Part shown: positions 53,661 to 62,517 of the stretch, one piece after another
How the letters are laid out: every line of letters starts with the position of its first letter
Position numbering within the stretch: the first letter of the stretch is position 1
Assembly (NCBI GenBank): GCA_001295865.1
Contig: LJHW01000004.1
Span: forward strand, 1-64,000
Direction of reading: 5' to 3'
DNA: 64,000 bases
From: a beta proteobacterium AAP65
GTDB lineage: Bacteria > Pseudomonadota > Gammaproteobacteria > Burkholderiales > Burkholderiaceae_C
Position numbers and translations under genes: made by a program
The notes under the pieces: model-generated
What the model was told of the DNA's origin: nothing
Seen by the model: only the letters and a program-made list of their open reading frames with translations
Database searches by the model: none

Positions 53661-53882
53661 ATGGCTCAAACCAACAGTGCACTTCATTCGGCACCGACGC
53701 TGGCGAACCGCAAGGAACTCCTGCTCTTCGGACTGAGTTTTGTCGTGTTTCTGGTGATCGCCCTCACGGGCGCGTTGCTGGGAAGGCCGTGGCGGACGTG
53801 GCTGCCCGGTGCAGAAGGCGTGAGTGGGTTGTTCGGTGGCGTGAAAGCCGCTGTCTACACCTTCATGTCTTACGTAATTTGA
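53661..53882 (+). CDS. 73-residue membrane protein encoded between pufB and pufA
   Basis: I do not recognise this gene. It starts after CAGGAAACG (good ribosome binding site), 37 bp after pufB, and ends 17 bp before pufA. The product has a polar N-terminus, one clear membrane helix (KELLLFGLSFVVFLVIALTG), then RPWRTWLPGAEG and an amphipathic end VKAAVYTFMSYVI. It has no His in the helix, so it is not a further LH1 alpha or beta. Size and topology recall PufQ (about 75 aa), and also PufX and small LH1 accessory helices, but I see no clear signature. It could be an LH1 assembly factor or a structural extra of the RC-LH1 ring. Confidence 0.75.
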   Translation: MAQTNSALHSAPTLANRKELLLFGLSFVVFLVIALTGALLGRPWRTWLPGAEGVSGLFGGVKAAVYTFMSYVI

Positions 53883-53899
53883 TTTAGGAGCTCGGAACC

Positions 53900-54112
53900 A
53901 TGTGGAGAATCTGGCGTTTGATCGACCCCCTTCGGGTCCTCGTGGCGCAAGCCGTTTTCTTGTTCGGCATCGCAGTGATGATTCACCTCATCCTGCTCAG
54001 CACGAACAAGTACAACTGGATGGACGGCCCTGCGCCGGCCAAGAAGGCAGCGGCCGTTCAGACCGCGCCGACAGCCACCGTCGCGGTGGCTCAACTGTCG
54101 TTGTCGAAGTAA
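53900..54112 (+). CDS. pufA: light-harvesting 1 alpha subunit
   Basis: A 70-residue alpha apoprotein of LH1. [14 protein letters not shown] is the classic N-terminus, followed by the membrane helix [16 protein letters not shown] with the bacteriochlorophyll ligand His in MIHLI, and NKYNWMDG after it. The C-terminal 25 residues are an Ala/Val-rich extension also seen in betaproteobacterial LH1 alpha. TAGGAGC lies 10 bp ahead of the ATG. Partner of pufB at 53477. Confidence 0.95.
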   Translation: MWRIWRLIDPLRVLVAQAVFLFGIAVMIHLILLSTNKYNWMDGPAPAKKAAAVQTAPTATVAVAQLSLSK

Positions 54113-54129
54113 CTCTCGTCGCGTCAGCA

Positions 54130-54169
54130 GCAGCGGGCGGGCCGGCTCTGGCCGGCTCCGTTCCGCTGC
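54130..54169 (+). promoter_or_regulatory. pufA-pufL intercistronic stem-loop
   Basis: GCAGCGG (54130-54136) pairs with CCGCTGC (54163-54169), and within it GCCGGC-TCTG-GCCGGC (54141-54156) forms an inner hairpin. In other purple bacteria a hairpin in this interval protects the upstream LH1 mRNA from decay and sets the excess of LH1 over reaction centre; the same role is inferred here. Confidence 0.7.
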
Positions 54170-54221
54170 CACCAAACACTCGCCGCGCGAGGGCGCCAGC
54201 CCCGCGGTCGGAGGACTGAAT

Positions 54222-55061
54222 ATGGCCATGTTGAGTTTCGAGCGGAAGTACCGCGTACGCGGCGGCACCCTCGTCGGGGGTGATCTCTTCGACTTTTGGG
54301 TCGGACCGTTCTACGTCGGTTTCTTCGGCGTCACCACGCTGTTCTTCAGCTTCGTGGGCACGGCCATGATCCTGTGGGGCGCCTCGCAGGGGCCGACCTG
54401 GAACCTGTGGCAAATCAATATCGCCCCGCCCGACCTGAAATACGGCCTGGGCCTCGCGCCGATGATGGAAGGCGGGCTGTGGCAGGTGATCACGGTCTGC
54501 GCCATCGGTGCCTTTGTTTCCTGGGCGCTGCGTGAAGTCGAGATCTGCAAGAAGCTCGGCATGCAGTACCACGTGCCCATCGCCTTTGCGATGGCCATCT
54601 TCGCCTACGTCACGCTGGTGGTCATCCGCCCCGTGCTGCTGGGCGCCTGGGGGCACGGCTTCCCCTACGGCATCTTCAGCCACCTCGACTGGGTGTCCAA
54701 CGTGGGCTACCAGTACCTGCACTTCCACTACAACCCGGCGCACATGCTGGCCATCACGTTCTTCTTCACGTGCTGCCTGGCCTTGTCGATGCACGGTGGC
54801 CTCATCCTCTCGGCCAGCAACCCGAAGAAGGGCCAGGTGGTGAAGACCACCGACCACGAGGACACCTTCTTCCGTGACGCCATCGGTTATTCGATCGGCT
54901 CGCTGGGCATCCACCGCCTGGGCCTGTTCCTGGCGATGGCCGCGGTCTTCTTCAGCGCGGTGTGCATCGTCATCAGCGGCCCCTTCTGGACGCGCGGCTG
55001 GCCCGAGTGGTGGGGCTGGTGGCTGAACATGCCGATCTGGTCGCAATGGCCTCTGAAGTGA
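54222..55061 (+). CDS. pufL: photosynthetic reaction centre L subunit
   Basis: A 279-residue core subunit holding one half of the reaction-centre cofactors. Five membrane helices are seen. The opening [17 protein letters not shown] is typical. The special-pair and accessory bacteriochlorophyll ligands lie in [29 protein letters not shown], and the iron/QB-site His in SMHGGLIL and in [13 protein letters not shown] lies upstream of the ATG. It follows pufA and its stem-loop and is followed by pufM after 13 bp. Confidence 0.96.
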   Translation: MAMLSFERKYRVRGGTLVGGDLFDFWVGPFYVGFFGVTTLFFSFVGTAMILWGASQGPTWNLWQINIAPPDLKYGLGLAPMMEGGLWQVITVCAIGAFVSWALREVEICKKLGMQYHVPIAFAMAIFAYVTLVVIRPVLLGAWGHGFPYGIFSHLDWVSNVGYQYLHFHYNPAHMLAITFFFTCCLALSMHGGLILSASNPKKGQVVKTTDHEDTFFRDAIGYSIGSLGIHRLGLFLAMAAVFFSAVCIVISGPFWTRGWPEWWGWWLNMPIWSQWPLK

Positions 55062-55074
55062 AGCAGGAGCGAAC

Positions 55075-56061
55075 ATGATCCACGTCGAATACCAAAACCT
55101 CTTCACCACGGTTCGCGCCGCGGGCCCGCTGCACAACGGCGTACCCCACGAGGCCGGCACCAGCATCGCCCGCGATGGCTCGCCGATCTCGGTGCCCATC
55201 CTGGGCAAGATCGGCATGGCCCAGATGGGCCGCATCTACCTGGGCCGCCTGGGCATCGCGTCGATCTTCTTCGGCACGCTGGCCTTCGTGATCATCGGCT
55301 TCAACATGCTGGCCTCGGTGAACTGGAACCCGGTGGAGTTCATCCGCCAGCTGTTCTGGTTGTCGCTGGACCCGCCAGCACCCGAATACGGCCTGCGCCT
55401 GCCGCCGCTGAACCAGGGTGGCTGGTGGCTGATGGCCGGCGGCTTCCTCACCACCAGCATCCTGCTGTGGTGGACGCGCATGTACACCCGGGCGCGGGCG
55501 CTGGGCCTGGGCACGCACATCGCGTGGGCTTTCGCGGCCGCCATCTGGCTCTTCCTGGTGCTGGGCTTCATCCGCCCGGTGCTGATGGGCAGTTGGAGCG
55601 AGGCTGTGCCCTTCGGCATCTTCAGCCACCTCGACTGGACGGCCGCCTTCAGCATCCGCTACGGCAACCTGTTCTACAACCCCTTCCACGCGCTCAGCAT
55701 CGCCTTCCTCTACGGCAGCGCGCTGCTCTTCGCGATGCACGGCGGCACCATCCTCGCGGTCAGCCGCTTCGGCGGTGAACGTGAGCTGGAGCAGATCGTC
55801 GACCGCGGCAGTGCCAGCGAACGCGCCGCGCTCTTCTGGCGCTGGACCATGGGCTGGAACGCGACGATGGAATCCATCCACCGCTGGGCCTGGTGGTTCG
55901 CGGTGCTGTGCCCGCTGACCGGCGGCATCGGCATCCTGCTCACCGGCACCGTGGTCGACAACTGGTACCTGTGGGCCGTGCAGCACGGTGTTGCCCCGCC
56001 TTACCCGCCCGTGTTCGGCGACATGGTCGACCCGGCCACCCTGCAAGGAGCCAAGCCATGA
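55075..56061 (+). CDS. pufM: photosynthetic reaction centre M subunit
   Basis: A 328-residue partner of PufL. The N-terminus is [18 protein letters not shown]. Five membrane helices follow. The ligand region [32 protein letters not shown] and the iron/QA-site segment [10 protein letters not shown], together with [21 protein letters not shown], are diagnostic. The C-terminus lies close to that of forms that bind a PufC cytochrome. AGGAGCG lies upstream. The stop overlaps pufC by 4 bp. Confidence 0.96.
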   Translation: MIHVEYQNLFTTVRAAGPLHNGVPHEAGTSIARDGSPISVPILGKIGMAQMGRIYLGRLGIASIFFGTLAFVIIGFNMLASVNWNPVEFIRQLFWLSLDPPAPEYGLRLPPLNQGGWWLMAGGFLTTSILLWWTRMYTRARALGLGTHIAWAFAAAIWLFLVLGFIRPVLMGSWSEAVPFGIFSHLDWTAAFSIRYGNLFYNPFHALSIAFLYGSALLFAMHGGTILAVSRFGGERELEQIVDRGSASERAALFWRWTMGWNATMESIHRWAWWFAVLCPLTGGIGILLTGTVVDNWYLWAVQHGVAPPYPPVFGDMVDPATLQGAKP

Positions 56062-57104
56062 ACCTGCTGACACGCACCAGCGTGCTGCTCACCAGCCTGG
56101 CCGCAGCCGTGCTGCTGGCCGGCTGCGAACGCCCGCCCATCGAGACCTCGCAGACCGGCTATCGCGGCACTGCGATGGAACAGAACCGCAACCCGCGCAT
56201 CGAGGCCAAGAAGCTCGAAGCCAACCAGGTGCCACCGCAACTGGACGCCGGCAGCCCCGAAGGCCCCAAGGCCAAGGACGTGCTGCAGAACGTGCAGGTG
56301 CTGGGTGATCTGAGCCTGGCGCAGTTCACGGCGCAGATGGTGGCCATCACCGCCTGGGTGGCGCCCGAACAGGGCTGCAACTACTGCCACGTGGCCGGCA
56401 ACTTCGCCGACGACTCGGTCTACACGAAGATCGTCGCGCGCAAGATGATCCAGATGACGCAGAACGTCAACGCGAACTGGAAGCAGCACGTCGCGAACAC
56501 CGGCGTCACCTGCTACACCTGCCACCGCGGCAACAACGTGCCCACGCAGACCTGGTTCCAGCCCAAGGCGCAGGACAAGCGGGCCGATTTCATCGGCAAC
56601 CGCAACGGCCAGAACCAGGCATCGCCGACAGTGGGCCTGTCTTCGCTGCCGGCCGACCCGGTGACCATGTACCTCACCGACGTGAAGCAGATCCGCGTGG
56701 GCGGCACCACGGCGCTGCCCACCGGCAATGACGTGAGCATCCAGGCCACCGAAGGCACCTACGCGTTGATGTTCCACTTCTCGGGCTCGCTGGGCGTGAA
56801 CTGCACGCACTGCCACAACAGCCGCAGTTTCGGCAACTGGGCCGAAAGCCCGCCGCAGCGCACGCAGGCCTGGCACGGCATCAACATGGTCCGTGACCTG
56901 AACGTGGGCTACACGCTGCCGCTGGGCAAGGTGCTGCCGCCGAACCGGCTGGGCCCGAACGGTGACACACCCATCGTTGCCTGCGCCACCTGCCACCAGG
57001 GCGTGAACAAGCCGCTGTACGGCGCGCCCATGGCCAAGAACTGGCCGGGCCTGCAGGCCCTGAGCGCGACGGCACCAGCCGCTGCGGCCAGCGCACCGCA
57101 GTGA
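56058..57104 (+). CDS. pufC: reaction-centre tetrahaem cytochrome c subunit
   Basis: Periplasmic electron donor to the oxidised special pair, 348 residues. It has a lipoprotein signal with LLAGC near residue 21, so it is membrane-anchored by a lipid. Four CXXCH haem sites are seen: CNYCH near 107, CYTCH near 152, CTHCH near 249 and CATCH near 309, each with its upstream Met/His ligand region. The ATG at 56058 overlaps the pufM stop. This places the organism among purple bacteria with a bound cytochrome subunit. Confidence 0.96.
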   Translation: MNLLTRTSVLLTSLAAAVLLAGCERPPIETSQTGYRGTAMEQNRNPRIEAKKLEANQVPPQLDAGSPEGPKAKDVLQNVQVLGDLSLAQFTAQMVAITAWVAPEQGCNYCHVAGNFADDSVYTKIVARKMIQMTQNVNANWKQHVANTGVTCYTCHRGNNVPTQTWFQPKAQDKRADFIGNRNGQNQASPTVGLSSLPADPVTMYLTDVKQIRVGGTTALPTGNDVSIQATEGTYALMFHFSGSLGVNCTHCHNSRSFGNWAESPPQRTQAWHGINMVRDLNVGYTLPLGKVLPPNRLGPNGDTPIVACATCHQGVNKPLYGAPMAKNWPGLQALSATAPAAAASAPQ

Positions 57105-57127
57105 AGGTGGGCTGAAGCCACCGTCAC
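57101..57127 (+). promoter_or_regulatory. stem-loop between pufC and crtA
   Basis: GTGA-A-GGTGG pairs with CCACC-G-TCAC around a 7-nt loop; the pufC stop codon is in the 5' arm. No T tract is present, so it is probably a processing or stability element between the puf and crt parts of one transcript rather than a terminator. Confidence 0.45.
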
Positions 57128-57137
57128 CGGCACCACC

Positions 57138-57914
57138 ATGCAACCGGACGCGCTCCAGGGCCCCGTGCCGACGGCGCGTTCAACGGCCGGCACAGGCGGC
57201 ACCGTGCGTGCCGGCACGCGCAGCGCGGGCAGCGTGGCGGTGCTGGTGCTGGCCGACATGGCGCCCACCGCGCGCCTGTGGGCCTGGGGCCGGCTGGTGC
57301 TGGGCGCGCGGCCCTTCCGCGGCGTGCCGGGGCTGCAGTTCATCAAGGTGATGGGCAGCGGCGAAGGCGGCGGCTTCGGCCTCAAGCCCAGTGGCACGCA
57401 CCGCGGCCTGTTCCTCGGCTTCCACACCGAAGAAGCCGCGCGCCACTTCATCGAACACGACCCGCAGTTGGCCGCCTGGCGCGCCCATGCGCGCGAATGC
57501 CTGGTGACGCTGCTGCGCGCCACCAGCAGCAAGGGCAGCTGGTCGGGCGCGGCGCTGGACGTCACCGCCGAAGCCCCAGGGGCCGATGAGGGCCCCATCG
57601 CCGCGCTGACGCGGGCCTCCATCAAGCCGCGCCGCGCGCTGGCTTTCTGGCGCCTGTCGCCACCGGCCGAAGCCTCGCTGACGCGCGCCGAAGGCTGCCT
57701 GCTCGCCGCCGGCCTCGGTGAAGCGCCGGTCCTGCGCCAGTGCACCTTCAGCCTGTGGCGCAACACCGCTGCGATGGACGCCTACGCCCGCAGCGGCGCG
57801 CACCAGGAAGCCATCCGCGCGGCCTACGGTGGCGGCCATTTCAGCGAATCGATGTTCGTGCGCTTTGTGCCCTTGCAGATGCAGGGCCGCTGGCAGGGGC
57901 AGCCCCATGGCTGA
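57138..57914 (+). CDS. crtA: spheroidene monooxygenase
   Basis: Introduces the 2-keto group that converts spheroidene to spheroidenone under oxygen. It has 258 residues; VAVLVLADMAPTARLWAWGRLVLG near 35-58 and GVPGLQFIKVMGSGEGGGFGLKPS are the family blocks. Haem-containing in the family. It lies 33 bp after pufC, so it is probably on the puf transcript. The stop overlaps crtD by 8 bp. The predicted pigments of the cell therefore include spheroidenone in air. Confidence 0.92.
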   Translation: MQPDALQGPVPTARSTAGTGGTVRAGTRSAGSVAVLVLADMAPTARLWAWGRLVLGARPFRGVPGLQFIKVMGSGEGGGFGLKPSGTHRGLFLGFHTEEAARHFIEHDPQLAAWRAHARECLVTLLRATSSKGSWSGAALDVTAEAPGADEGPIAALTRASIKPRRALAFWRLSPPAEASLTRAEGCLLAAGLGEAPVLRQCTFSLWRNTAAMDAYARSGAHQEAIRAAYGGGHFSESMFVRFVPLQMQGRWQGQPHG

Positions 57915-59472
57915 GCGGCGCGTTGTCGTCGTCGGCGCCGGCATGGGCGGCCTGGTGGCCGCGCTTCTGCTGTCGCGCCAGGGCGTGCAGGTGACGCTGG
58001 TGGACAGCGCCAGCGGCCCCGGCGGCAAGATGCGCCAGCAAGTGGTGGACGGCAGCGCCATGGACGCCGGGCCCACGGTCTTCACGCTGCGCTGGGTGTT
58101 CGAGCAGATCCTGGCCCAGGCCGGCCACAGCCTGGCCGACCTGCCGCCGCTGCAACCGCTGGACGTGCTGGCCCGCCACGCCTGGCGCGGCCATGCCGCC
58201 ACGCTCGATCTGCACGCCGACCGCCGCCGCTCGGCCGAGGCCATCGGCGCTTTTGCCGGCGCCGCCGAAGCGAAACGCTTCCTCGCCTTCTGCGACGAGG
58301 CGCGCAAGGTCTACCGCACGCTCGAAGGCCCCTACATGCGCGGCGCCAAGCCCAGCGTGGCCTCGATGATCACCAGCCTGGGCCCACGCGGCCTGGCCAC
58401 GCTCACCGGCCTGGGGCCCTTCAACACGCTGTGGCGCTACCTCGGCCGGCACTTCCACGACGCACGCCTGCGCCAGCTCTTCGGCCGCTACGCCACGTAC
58501 TGCGGCGGCTCACCCTGGCAGGCGCCGGCCACGCTGATGCTGGTGGCGCAGGTGGAGATGGACGGTGTGTGGGCCGTGCAAGGCGGCATGCACGCCGTGG
58601 CGCAGAGCTTCGCGCGCCTGGCCGAACAGCACGGCGCCACGCTGCGCTACGGCACACCCTGCACCCGCATCCTGCTGAAGGATGGCGTGGCCAGCGGTGT
58701 GCAACTCGCCGGTGGCGAAGAGCTGCAAGCCGATGCCGTGGTCTTCAACGGCGACCCGCAGGCGCTGGTGCAGGGCCTGCTCGGCGACGCGCTGCGCCAG
58801 GCCGTGCCACCGCTGCCGCGTGTGCGGCGCTCGCTGTCGGCCGTGACCTGGGCCGTGAAGACGCCCACCGCCGGCTTCGAGCTCGCGCACCACAACGTCT
58901 TTTTCGAAGACGACTACCGCAGCGAATTCGACGACATCTTCCGCCGCCGCCGCCTGCCGCAAGCCGGCACGGTGTATGTGTGCGCACAAGACCGCGAAAG
59001 CGCCCAAGCCCTGCCCGCTGGCACGCCCGAGCGGCTGCTGTGCCTGGTGAACGCCCCGGCCGACGGCGACCAGCGTTCTTTCGATGCCCTGGAGACAGTC
59101 CCATGCGAACAACGGAGCCTGTCCCTGCTGCATGGCTGCGGCCTGCAGCTCGAGATGAATTCGAGCACCCAGCGCACCACGCCGGCGGACTTTCAACGCC
59201 TTTTCCCGGCCAGCGGGGGGGCGCTGTATGGCCCGGCGACCCACGGCTGGATGGCGCTGTTCCGCCGGCCCGGCGCGAGCTGCCGGGTGCCGGGCCTCTT
59301 CCTGGCGGGGGGTGGGGTGCACCCGGGGCCGGGCGTGCCGATGGCCGCCCTGTCGGGCCAGCTGGCGGCCGCGGCCTCGATGGCGCACCTCGTTTCGACC
59401 AGCCGGTTGCACCCGGTGGCTACCTCTGGTGGTACGTCGACGCGATCAGCGACGACGGTCGCCATGCGCTGA
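57907..59472 (+). CDS. crtD: hydroxyneurosporene/methoxyneurosporene desaturase (C-3,4)
   Basis: FAD-dependent desaturase that inserts the 3,4 double bond during spheroidene synthesis. It has 521 residues. FAD-binding VVVGAGMGGLVAALLLSRQG lies at the N-terminus, DAGPTVFTLRWVFEQI near 50-65 separates CrtD from CrtI, and the closing GGGVHPGPGVPMAALSGQLAA lies near 470. The last 30 residues are Ser/Thr-rich and unlike the family; their DNA is shared with crtC. The ATG at 57907 overlaps crtA. crtI, the phytoene desaturase, is not in the window. Confidence 0.92.
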   Translation: MAERRVVVVGAGMGGLVAALLLSRQGVQVTLVDSASGPGGKMRQQVVDGSAMDAGPTVFTLRWVFEQILAQAGHSLADLPPLQPLDVLARHAWRGHAATLDLHADRRRSAEAIGAFAGAAEAKRFLAFCDEARKVYRTLEGPYMRGAKPSVASMITSLGPRGLATLTGLGPFNTLWRYLGRHFHDARLRQLFGRYATYCGGSPWQAPATLMLVAQVEMDGVWAVQGGMHAVAQSFARLAEQHGATLRYGTPCTRILLKDGVASGVQLAGGEELQADAVVFNGDPQALVQGLLGDALRQAVPPLPRVRRSLSAVTWAVKTPTAGFELAHHNVFFEDDYRSEFDDIFRRRRLPQAGTVYVCAQDRESAQALPAGTPERLLCLVNAPADGDQRSFDALETVPCEQRSLSLLHGCGLQLEMNSSTQRTTPADFQRLFPASGGALYGPATHGWMALFRRPGASCRVPGLFLAGGGVHPGPGVPMAALSGQLAAAASMAHLVSTSRLHPVATSGGTSTRSATTVAMR

Positions 59473-60317
59473 GCCTCATCGCCTTCGTCGGCAGTGTCTT
59501 CTCACCCTACTACGCCTGGGCCCTGGCCCGCAACCCGGCCACCGAGGCCGAGAACCACGTCGCGCTCAACGTGGCGCTGTATGGCGCACAGGGCCGCCGC
59601 TGGACCATGACCGAGCGCAGCAAAGCCAGCCTGCACCGCAGCGCCACCGAGCTGGCGCTGGGACCCAGCCGCCTGCACTGGGACGGGCAGTCGCTGCTGA
59701 TCGAGATCGACGAGATCGGCGTGCCACTGCCGCAGCGCGTGCGCGGCCGTGTGCGCGTGTGGCCGCGGGGCCTGGCCAATTTCGTGACGGCGCTGGACGA
59801 CGGCGGCCGCCACCGCTGGGGCCCGATCGCACCGTGCGCGCGTGTGGAGGTGGAATTCGACAAACCCGGCGCTCGCTGGGCAGGCGAGGCCTACCTCGAC
59901 AGCAACGAGGGCGATGAGCCCATCGACCGCCCCTTCACCGAATGGGACTGGTCGCGCGCCGGCATGAAAGACGGCAGTACTGCCGTGATCTACGACGTGC
60001 GCCAGAAAAACGGCCGCGACCGCGTGGTGTCGCGCCGCTTCCTGCCCGACGGCAGTTCCGAGGCCTTTTCACCGCCACCGCGCCAAGCCCTGCCGCGCAG
60101 CGCGTGGCGGGTGAACCGCAGCATGCGCACCGACCCCTACGAACCGGCGCTGGTCGAGCAGACGCTGGAAGACACACCTTTCTACGTGCGCAGCGTGCTG
60201 CAGTCGGGCCTGCTCGGGGAGCGCGTGACCTCGGTGCACGAAACCCTGAACGTGCCGCGCGTGGTCGCGCGCAGCACACGGCTCATGCTCCCCTGGCGCA
60301 TGCCGCGCGTTCGGTGA
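59103..60317 (+). CDS. crtC: carotenoid 1,2-hydratase
   Basis: Adds water to the 1,2 double bond of neurosporene or lycopene type carotenoids. The conserved body starts at about 59385 (APRFDQPVAPGGYLWWYVDA) and includes IAFVGSVFSPYYAWA, NVALYGAQGRRWTMTER and EWDWSRAGMKDGSTAVIYDV. Between 59103 and the conserved body there is no ATG, GTG or TTG in frame. The ATG at 59103 with GGAGA seven bases before it is the only canonical start; it would give 404 residues with about 94 extra N-terminal ones and a 370-bp out-of-frame overlap with crtD. A rare start codon near 59385 is the alternative. Gene identity is secure; start is not. Confidence 0.82.
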   Translation: MRTTEPVPAAWLRPAARDEFEHPAHHAGGLSTPFPGQRGGAVWPGDPRLDGAVPPARRELPGAGPLPGGGWGAPGAGRADGRPVGPAGGRGLDGAPRFDQPVAPGGYLWWYVDAISDDGRHALSLIAFVGSVFSPYYAWALARNPATEAENHVALNVALYGAQGRRWTMTERSKASLHRSATELALGPSRLHWDGQSLLIEIDEIGVPLPQRVRGRVRVWPRGLANFVTALDDGGRHRWGPIAPCARVEVEFDKPGARWAGEAYLDSNEGDEPIDRPFTEWDWSRAGMKDGSTAVIYDVRQKNGRDRVVSRRFLPDGSSEAFSPPPRQALPRSAWRVNRSMRTDPYEPALVEQTLEDTPFYVRSVLQSGLLGERVTSVHETLNVPRVVARSTRLMLPWRMPRVR

Positions 60318-60339
60318 AACGCCCGTACAGAGACTCTCA

Positions 60340-61803
60340 GTGAAGATCCCCGACATCATCAGCGGCACCATGCAGGGCTGGGCGCGGCTGGGCCCGCGTT
60401 TCCTGCCCTTCGCCGATGCGGCCAGCGCCGAGCTGCCTTTGCTGCGCCTGCTGCGCCTGAGCCTGTTCCAGGTCAGCGTGGGCATGGCGCTGGTGTTGCT
60501 GGTGGGCACGCTGAACCGCGTGATGATCGTCGAGCTGGGCGTGCCGGCTTCGCTGGTGGCCATCATGATTTCGCTGCCGGTGCTCTTCGCACCGATGCGC
60601 GCGCTGGTGGGCTACAAGAGCGACAACCACCGCAGCGCTTTGGGCTGGCGGCGCGTGCCCTACATCTGGAAGGGCACGATGGTGCAGTTCGGCGGGCTGG
60701 CCATCATGCCGTTTGCGCTGCTGGTGCTGTCGGGCGGCGGCAATGCCCACTTGTGGCCGGCCTGGATCGGGCACGCGGGTGCGGGTCTGGCTTTCCTGCT
60801 GGTGGGCGCCGGGCTGCACATCACACAGACCGCCGGCCTCGCGCTGGCCACCGACCTGGCCCCGCCCGAGGCGCAGCCCAAGGTGGTGGGGCTGATGTAT
60901 GTCTCGCAGCTGGTCGGCATGATCGTCAGCGCGCTGGTCTTCGGCGCGCTGCTCGAAGACTTCAGCCCGGCGCGGCTGATCCAGGTCATCCAGGGGGCGG
61001 CGGTGGTCACCATCGCACTCAACCTGCTGGCCTTGTGGAAACAGGAAACACGGCAACGCGGCCTGCTGCAGCAGCCGCGCCGCGAAGAACCGACTTTTCA
61101 GCAGGCCTGGGGCCACTTCCTGCAAGGCGCGCAGGCGCGCCGGCGCCTGGTGGCCGTGGGCCTGGGCACCATGGCCTTCGGCATGCAGGACGTGCTGCTC
61201 GAACCCTATGGCGGCCAGGTGCTGGGCCTGTCGGTGGGCGCCACGACGCAGCTCACGGCCACGCTGGCGCTGGGCGGACTGATCGGCTTTGCACTGGCCT
61301 CGCGCGTGCTGGGCCGCGGCGCCGACCCCTTCCGCATGGCCAGCGCCGGTGCGCTGGTGGGCGTGCCGGCCTTCATGGCCGTCATCGCCGCCGCGGCGCT
61401 GCAGACGCCGGCCCTTTTTGGCCTGGGCGTCTGGATGATCGGCTTTGGCGGCGGGCTTTTCGCCCACGGCACGCTCACGGCCACCATGCAGACGGCACCG
61501 CCACAGCAGGCCGGCCTGGCGCTGGGCGCCTGGGGCGCCGTGCAGGCCACCGCAGCGGGTGTGGCCGTGGCAACGGGCGGGGTGTTGCGGGATGTGCTGG
61601 CCGGTCTGGGCGCCACGGGTGGCACGGGCACTGCCAGCGGCACACCACATGGCAGCGCCGCTGCCCTGCCCTACACCGCTGTCTACGTCCTGGAAATTGC
61701 GTTGTTGCTGGCCACCGTGGTGGCCATGGCTCCTCTCCTGCGCCGCACCGCTGCCGCGGTGCCCGGCGTGCCCCCTCACCACCCTGCCAGCGAGACACCC
61801 TGA
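60340..61803 (+). CDS. pucC: PucC-family membrane protein (BCD MFS family; LhaA/PucC-like)
   Basis: A 487-residue 12-helix protein of the bacteriochlorophyll-delivery (PucC/LhaA/Bch2) branch of the major facilitator superfamily, needed for assembly of antenna complexes. Family marks are LRLSLFQVSVGMALVLLVGTLNRVMIVELGVP near 33-64, YKSDNHRSALGWRRVPYIWKGT near 90-111 and MAFGMQDVLLEPYGG near 285-299. GTG at 60340 is the start. The exact paralogue (LHA for LH1 or PucC for LH2) cannot be fixed from sequence alone; pucBA lies close on the other strand. The stop overlaps the next ORF (TGATG). Confidence 0.85.
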   Translation: MKIPDIISGTMQGWARLGPRFLPFADAASAELPLLRLLRLSLFQVSVGMALVLLVGTLNRVMIVELGVPASLVAIMISLPVLFAPMRALVGYKSDNHRSALGWRRVPYIWKGTMVQFGGLAIMPFALLVLSGGGNAHLWPAWIGHAGAGLAFLLVGAGLHITQTAGLALATDLAPPEAQPKVVGLMYVSQLVGMIVSALVFGALLEDFSPARLIQVIQGAAVVTIALNLLALWKQETRQRGLLQQPRREEPTFQQAWGHFLQGAQARRRLVAVGLGTMAFGMQDVLLEPYGGQVLGLSVGATTQLTATLALGGLIGFALASRVLGRGADPFRMASAGALVGVPAFMAVIAAAALQTPALFGLGVWMIGFGGGLFAHGTLTATMQTAPPQQAGLALGAWGAVQATAAGVAVATGGVLRDVLAGLGATGGTGTASGTPHGSAAALPYTAVYVLEIALLLATVVAMAPLLRRTAAAVPGVPPHHPASETP

Positions 61804-62330
61804 TGAAACTCACCTCCGCACCCCGCCACGCCCCCAGCACCTGGGCCATGACGATGAAGAAGCGCCTGTTCTGGGGCACGCCGCACACCGATACCGACGT
61901 CAACGGCTTCGAGGCCGCAATGACCGAACGCGCCGCGGACGAAGCCACCGGCAAGTTCGCCGCGGTGCATGCGGTGGAAAAAGCGCTGGACGGCATCACG
62001 CGCCGCTCGGTGGGGCTGATGCAGTTCGATGCCCTGCTCGCGCTGGTGATGGTGCTGCTGGCCTACCAGGCCGGCAGCGGCGCGGCCGAGCTTTTCGTGC
62101 AGCTCAACCGCTGGGGCTTCGTGCTGGCGCTCTTCAGCTGCGTGCTGATGATCCCCAACCTGGCCCTGCTCTGGGGCGCCGACCCCGCCGTGCACACGCG
62201 CCAGCCGCGTGAGGCCTACCTGCTGGCCATGGGCGTGCACAAGGTGCGCGCGGCGCGCTATACCTTCGCGCTCATCTTCAGCTTTGCAGCCGCCGTCATG
62301 ACGCTGGTGTCGCTGACGCAATTGAATTGA
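61803..62330 (+). CDS. unrecognised 175-residue membrane protein, coupled to the PucC-family gene
   Basis: I do not recognise this gene. The ATG overlaps the stop of the pucC-like gene (TGATG), so the two are almost certainly translated together. The first 75 residues are polar and basic (KKRLFWGTPHTDTDVNGF, ITRRSVGLMQFDALL). Three membrane segments follow: about 73-95, 102-125 and 149-172, the last ending VSLTQLN. The pattern faintly resembles small DUF5706-type membrane proteins, but I would not assign it. Position suggests a role in antenna assembly or bacteriochlorophyll handling. Confidence 0.7.
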   Translation: MKLTSAPRHAPSTWAMTMKKRLFWGTPHTDTDVNGFEAAMTERAADEATGKFAAVHAVEKALDGITRRSVGLMQFDALLALVMVLLAYQAGSGAAELFVQLNRWGFVLALFSCVLMIPNLALLWGADPAVHTRQPREAYLLAMGVHKVRAARYTFALIFSFAAAVMTLVSLTQLN

Positions 62331-62441
62331 AAGACACCTGATGCGCTAACGCAGCGCATTTGATATATCCACGGCGGTGCCTTGTGCACCGCCATTTCTT
62401 TTTGCTCGGCGCTCCAACGCCAACACGAAAGAAGCCAAACC

Positions 62442-62488
62442 AAAAAAATCGGGGCACTGGCATCCAGAGATGCCGGTGCCCCGATTTT
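62442..62488 (-). terminator. strong terminator of the pucBA transcript
   Basis: A 20-bp stem with one or two mismatches (AAAATCGGGGCAC...GTGCCCCGATTTT) around a 4-nt loop, followed on the minus strand by seven T. It lies 30 bp after pucA and about 110 bp beyond the end of the opposite 175-aa ORF; the symmetrical A/T flanks could stop both. Confidence 0.85.
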
Positions 62489-62517
62489 GCAGGGGTGCTC
62501 GACGGATCGAGCAGGCC

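Noticed and set aside
53661..53882. 73-aa ORF as an additional LH1 alpha or beta chain
   Set aside because: No His in the membrane helix to bind bacteriochlorophyll and no alpha- or beta-type N-terminus.
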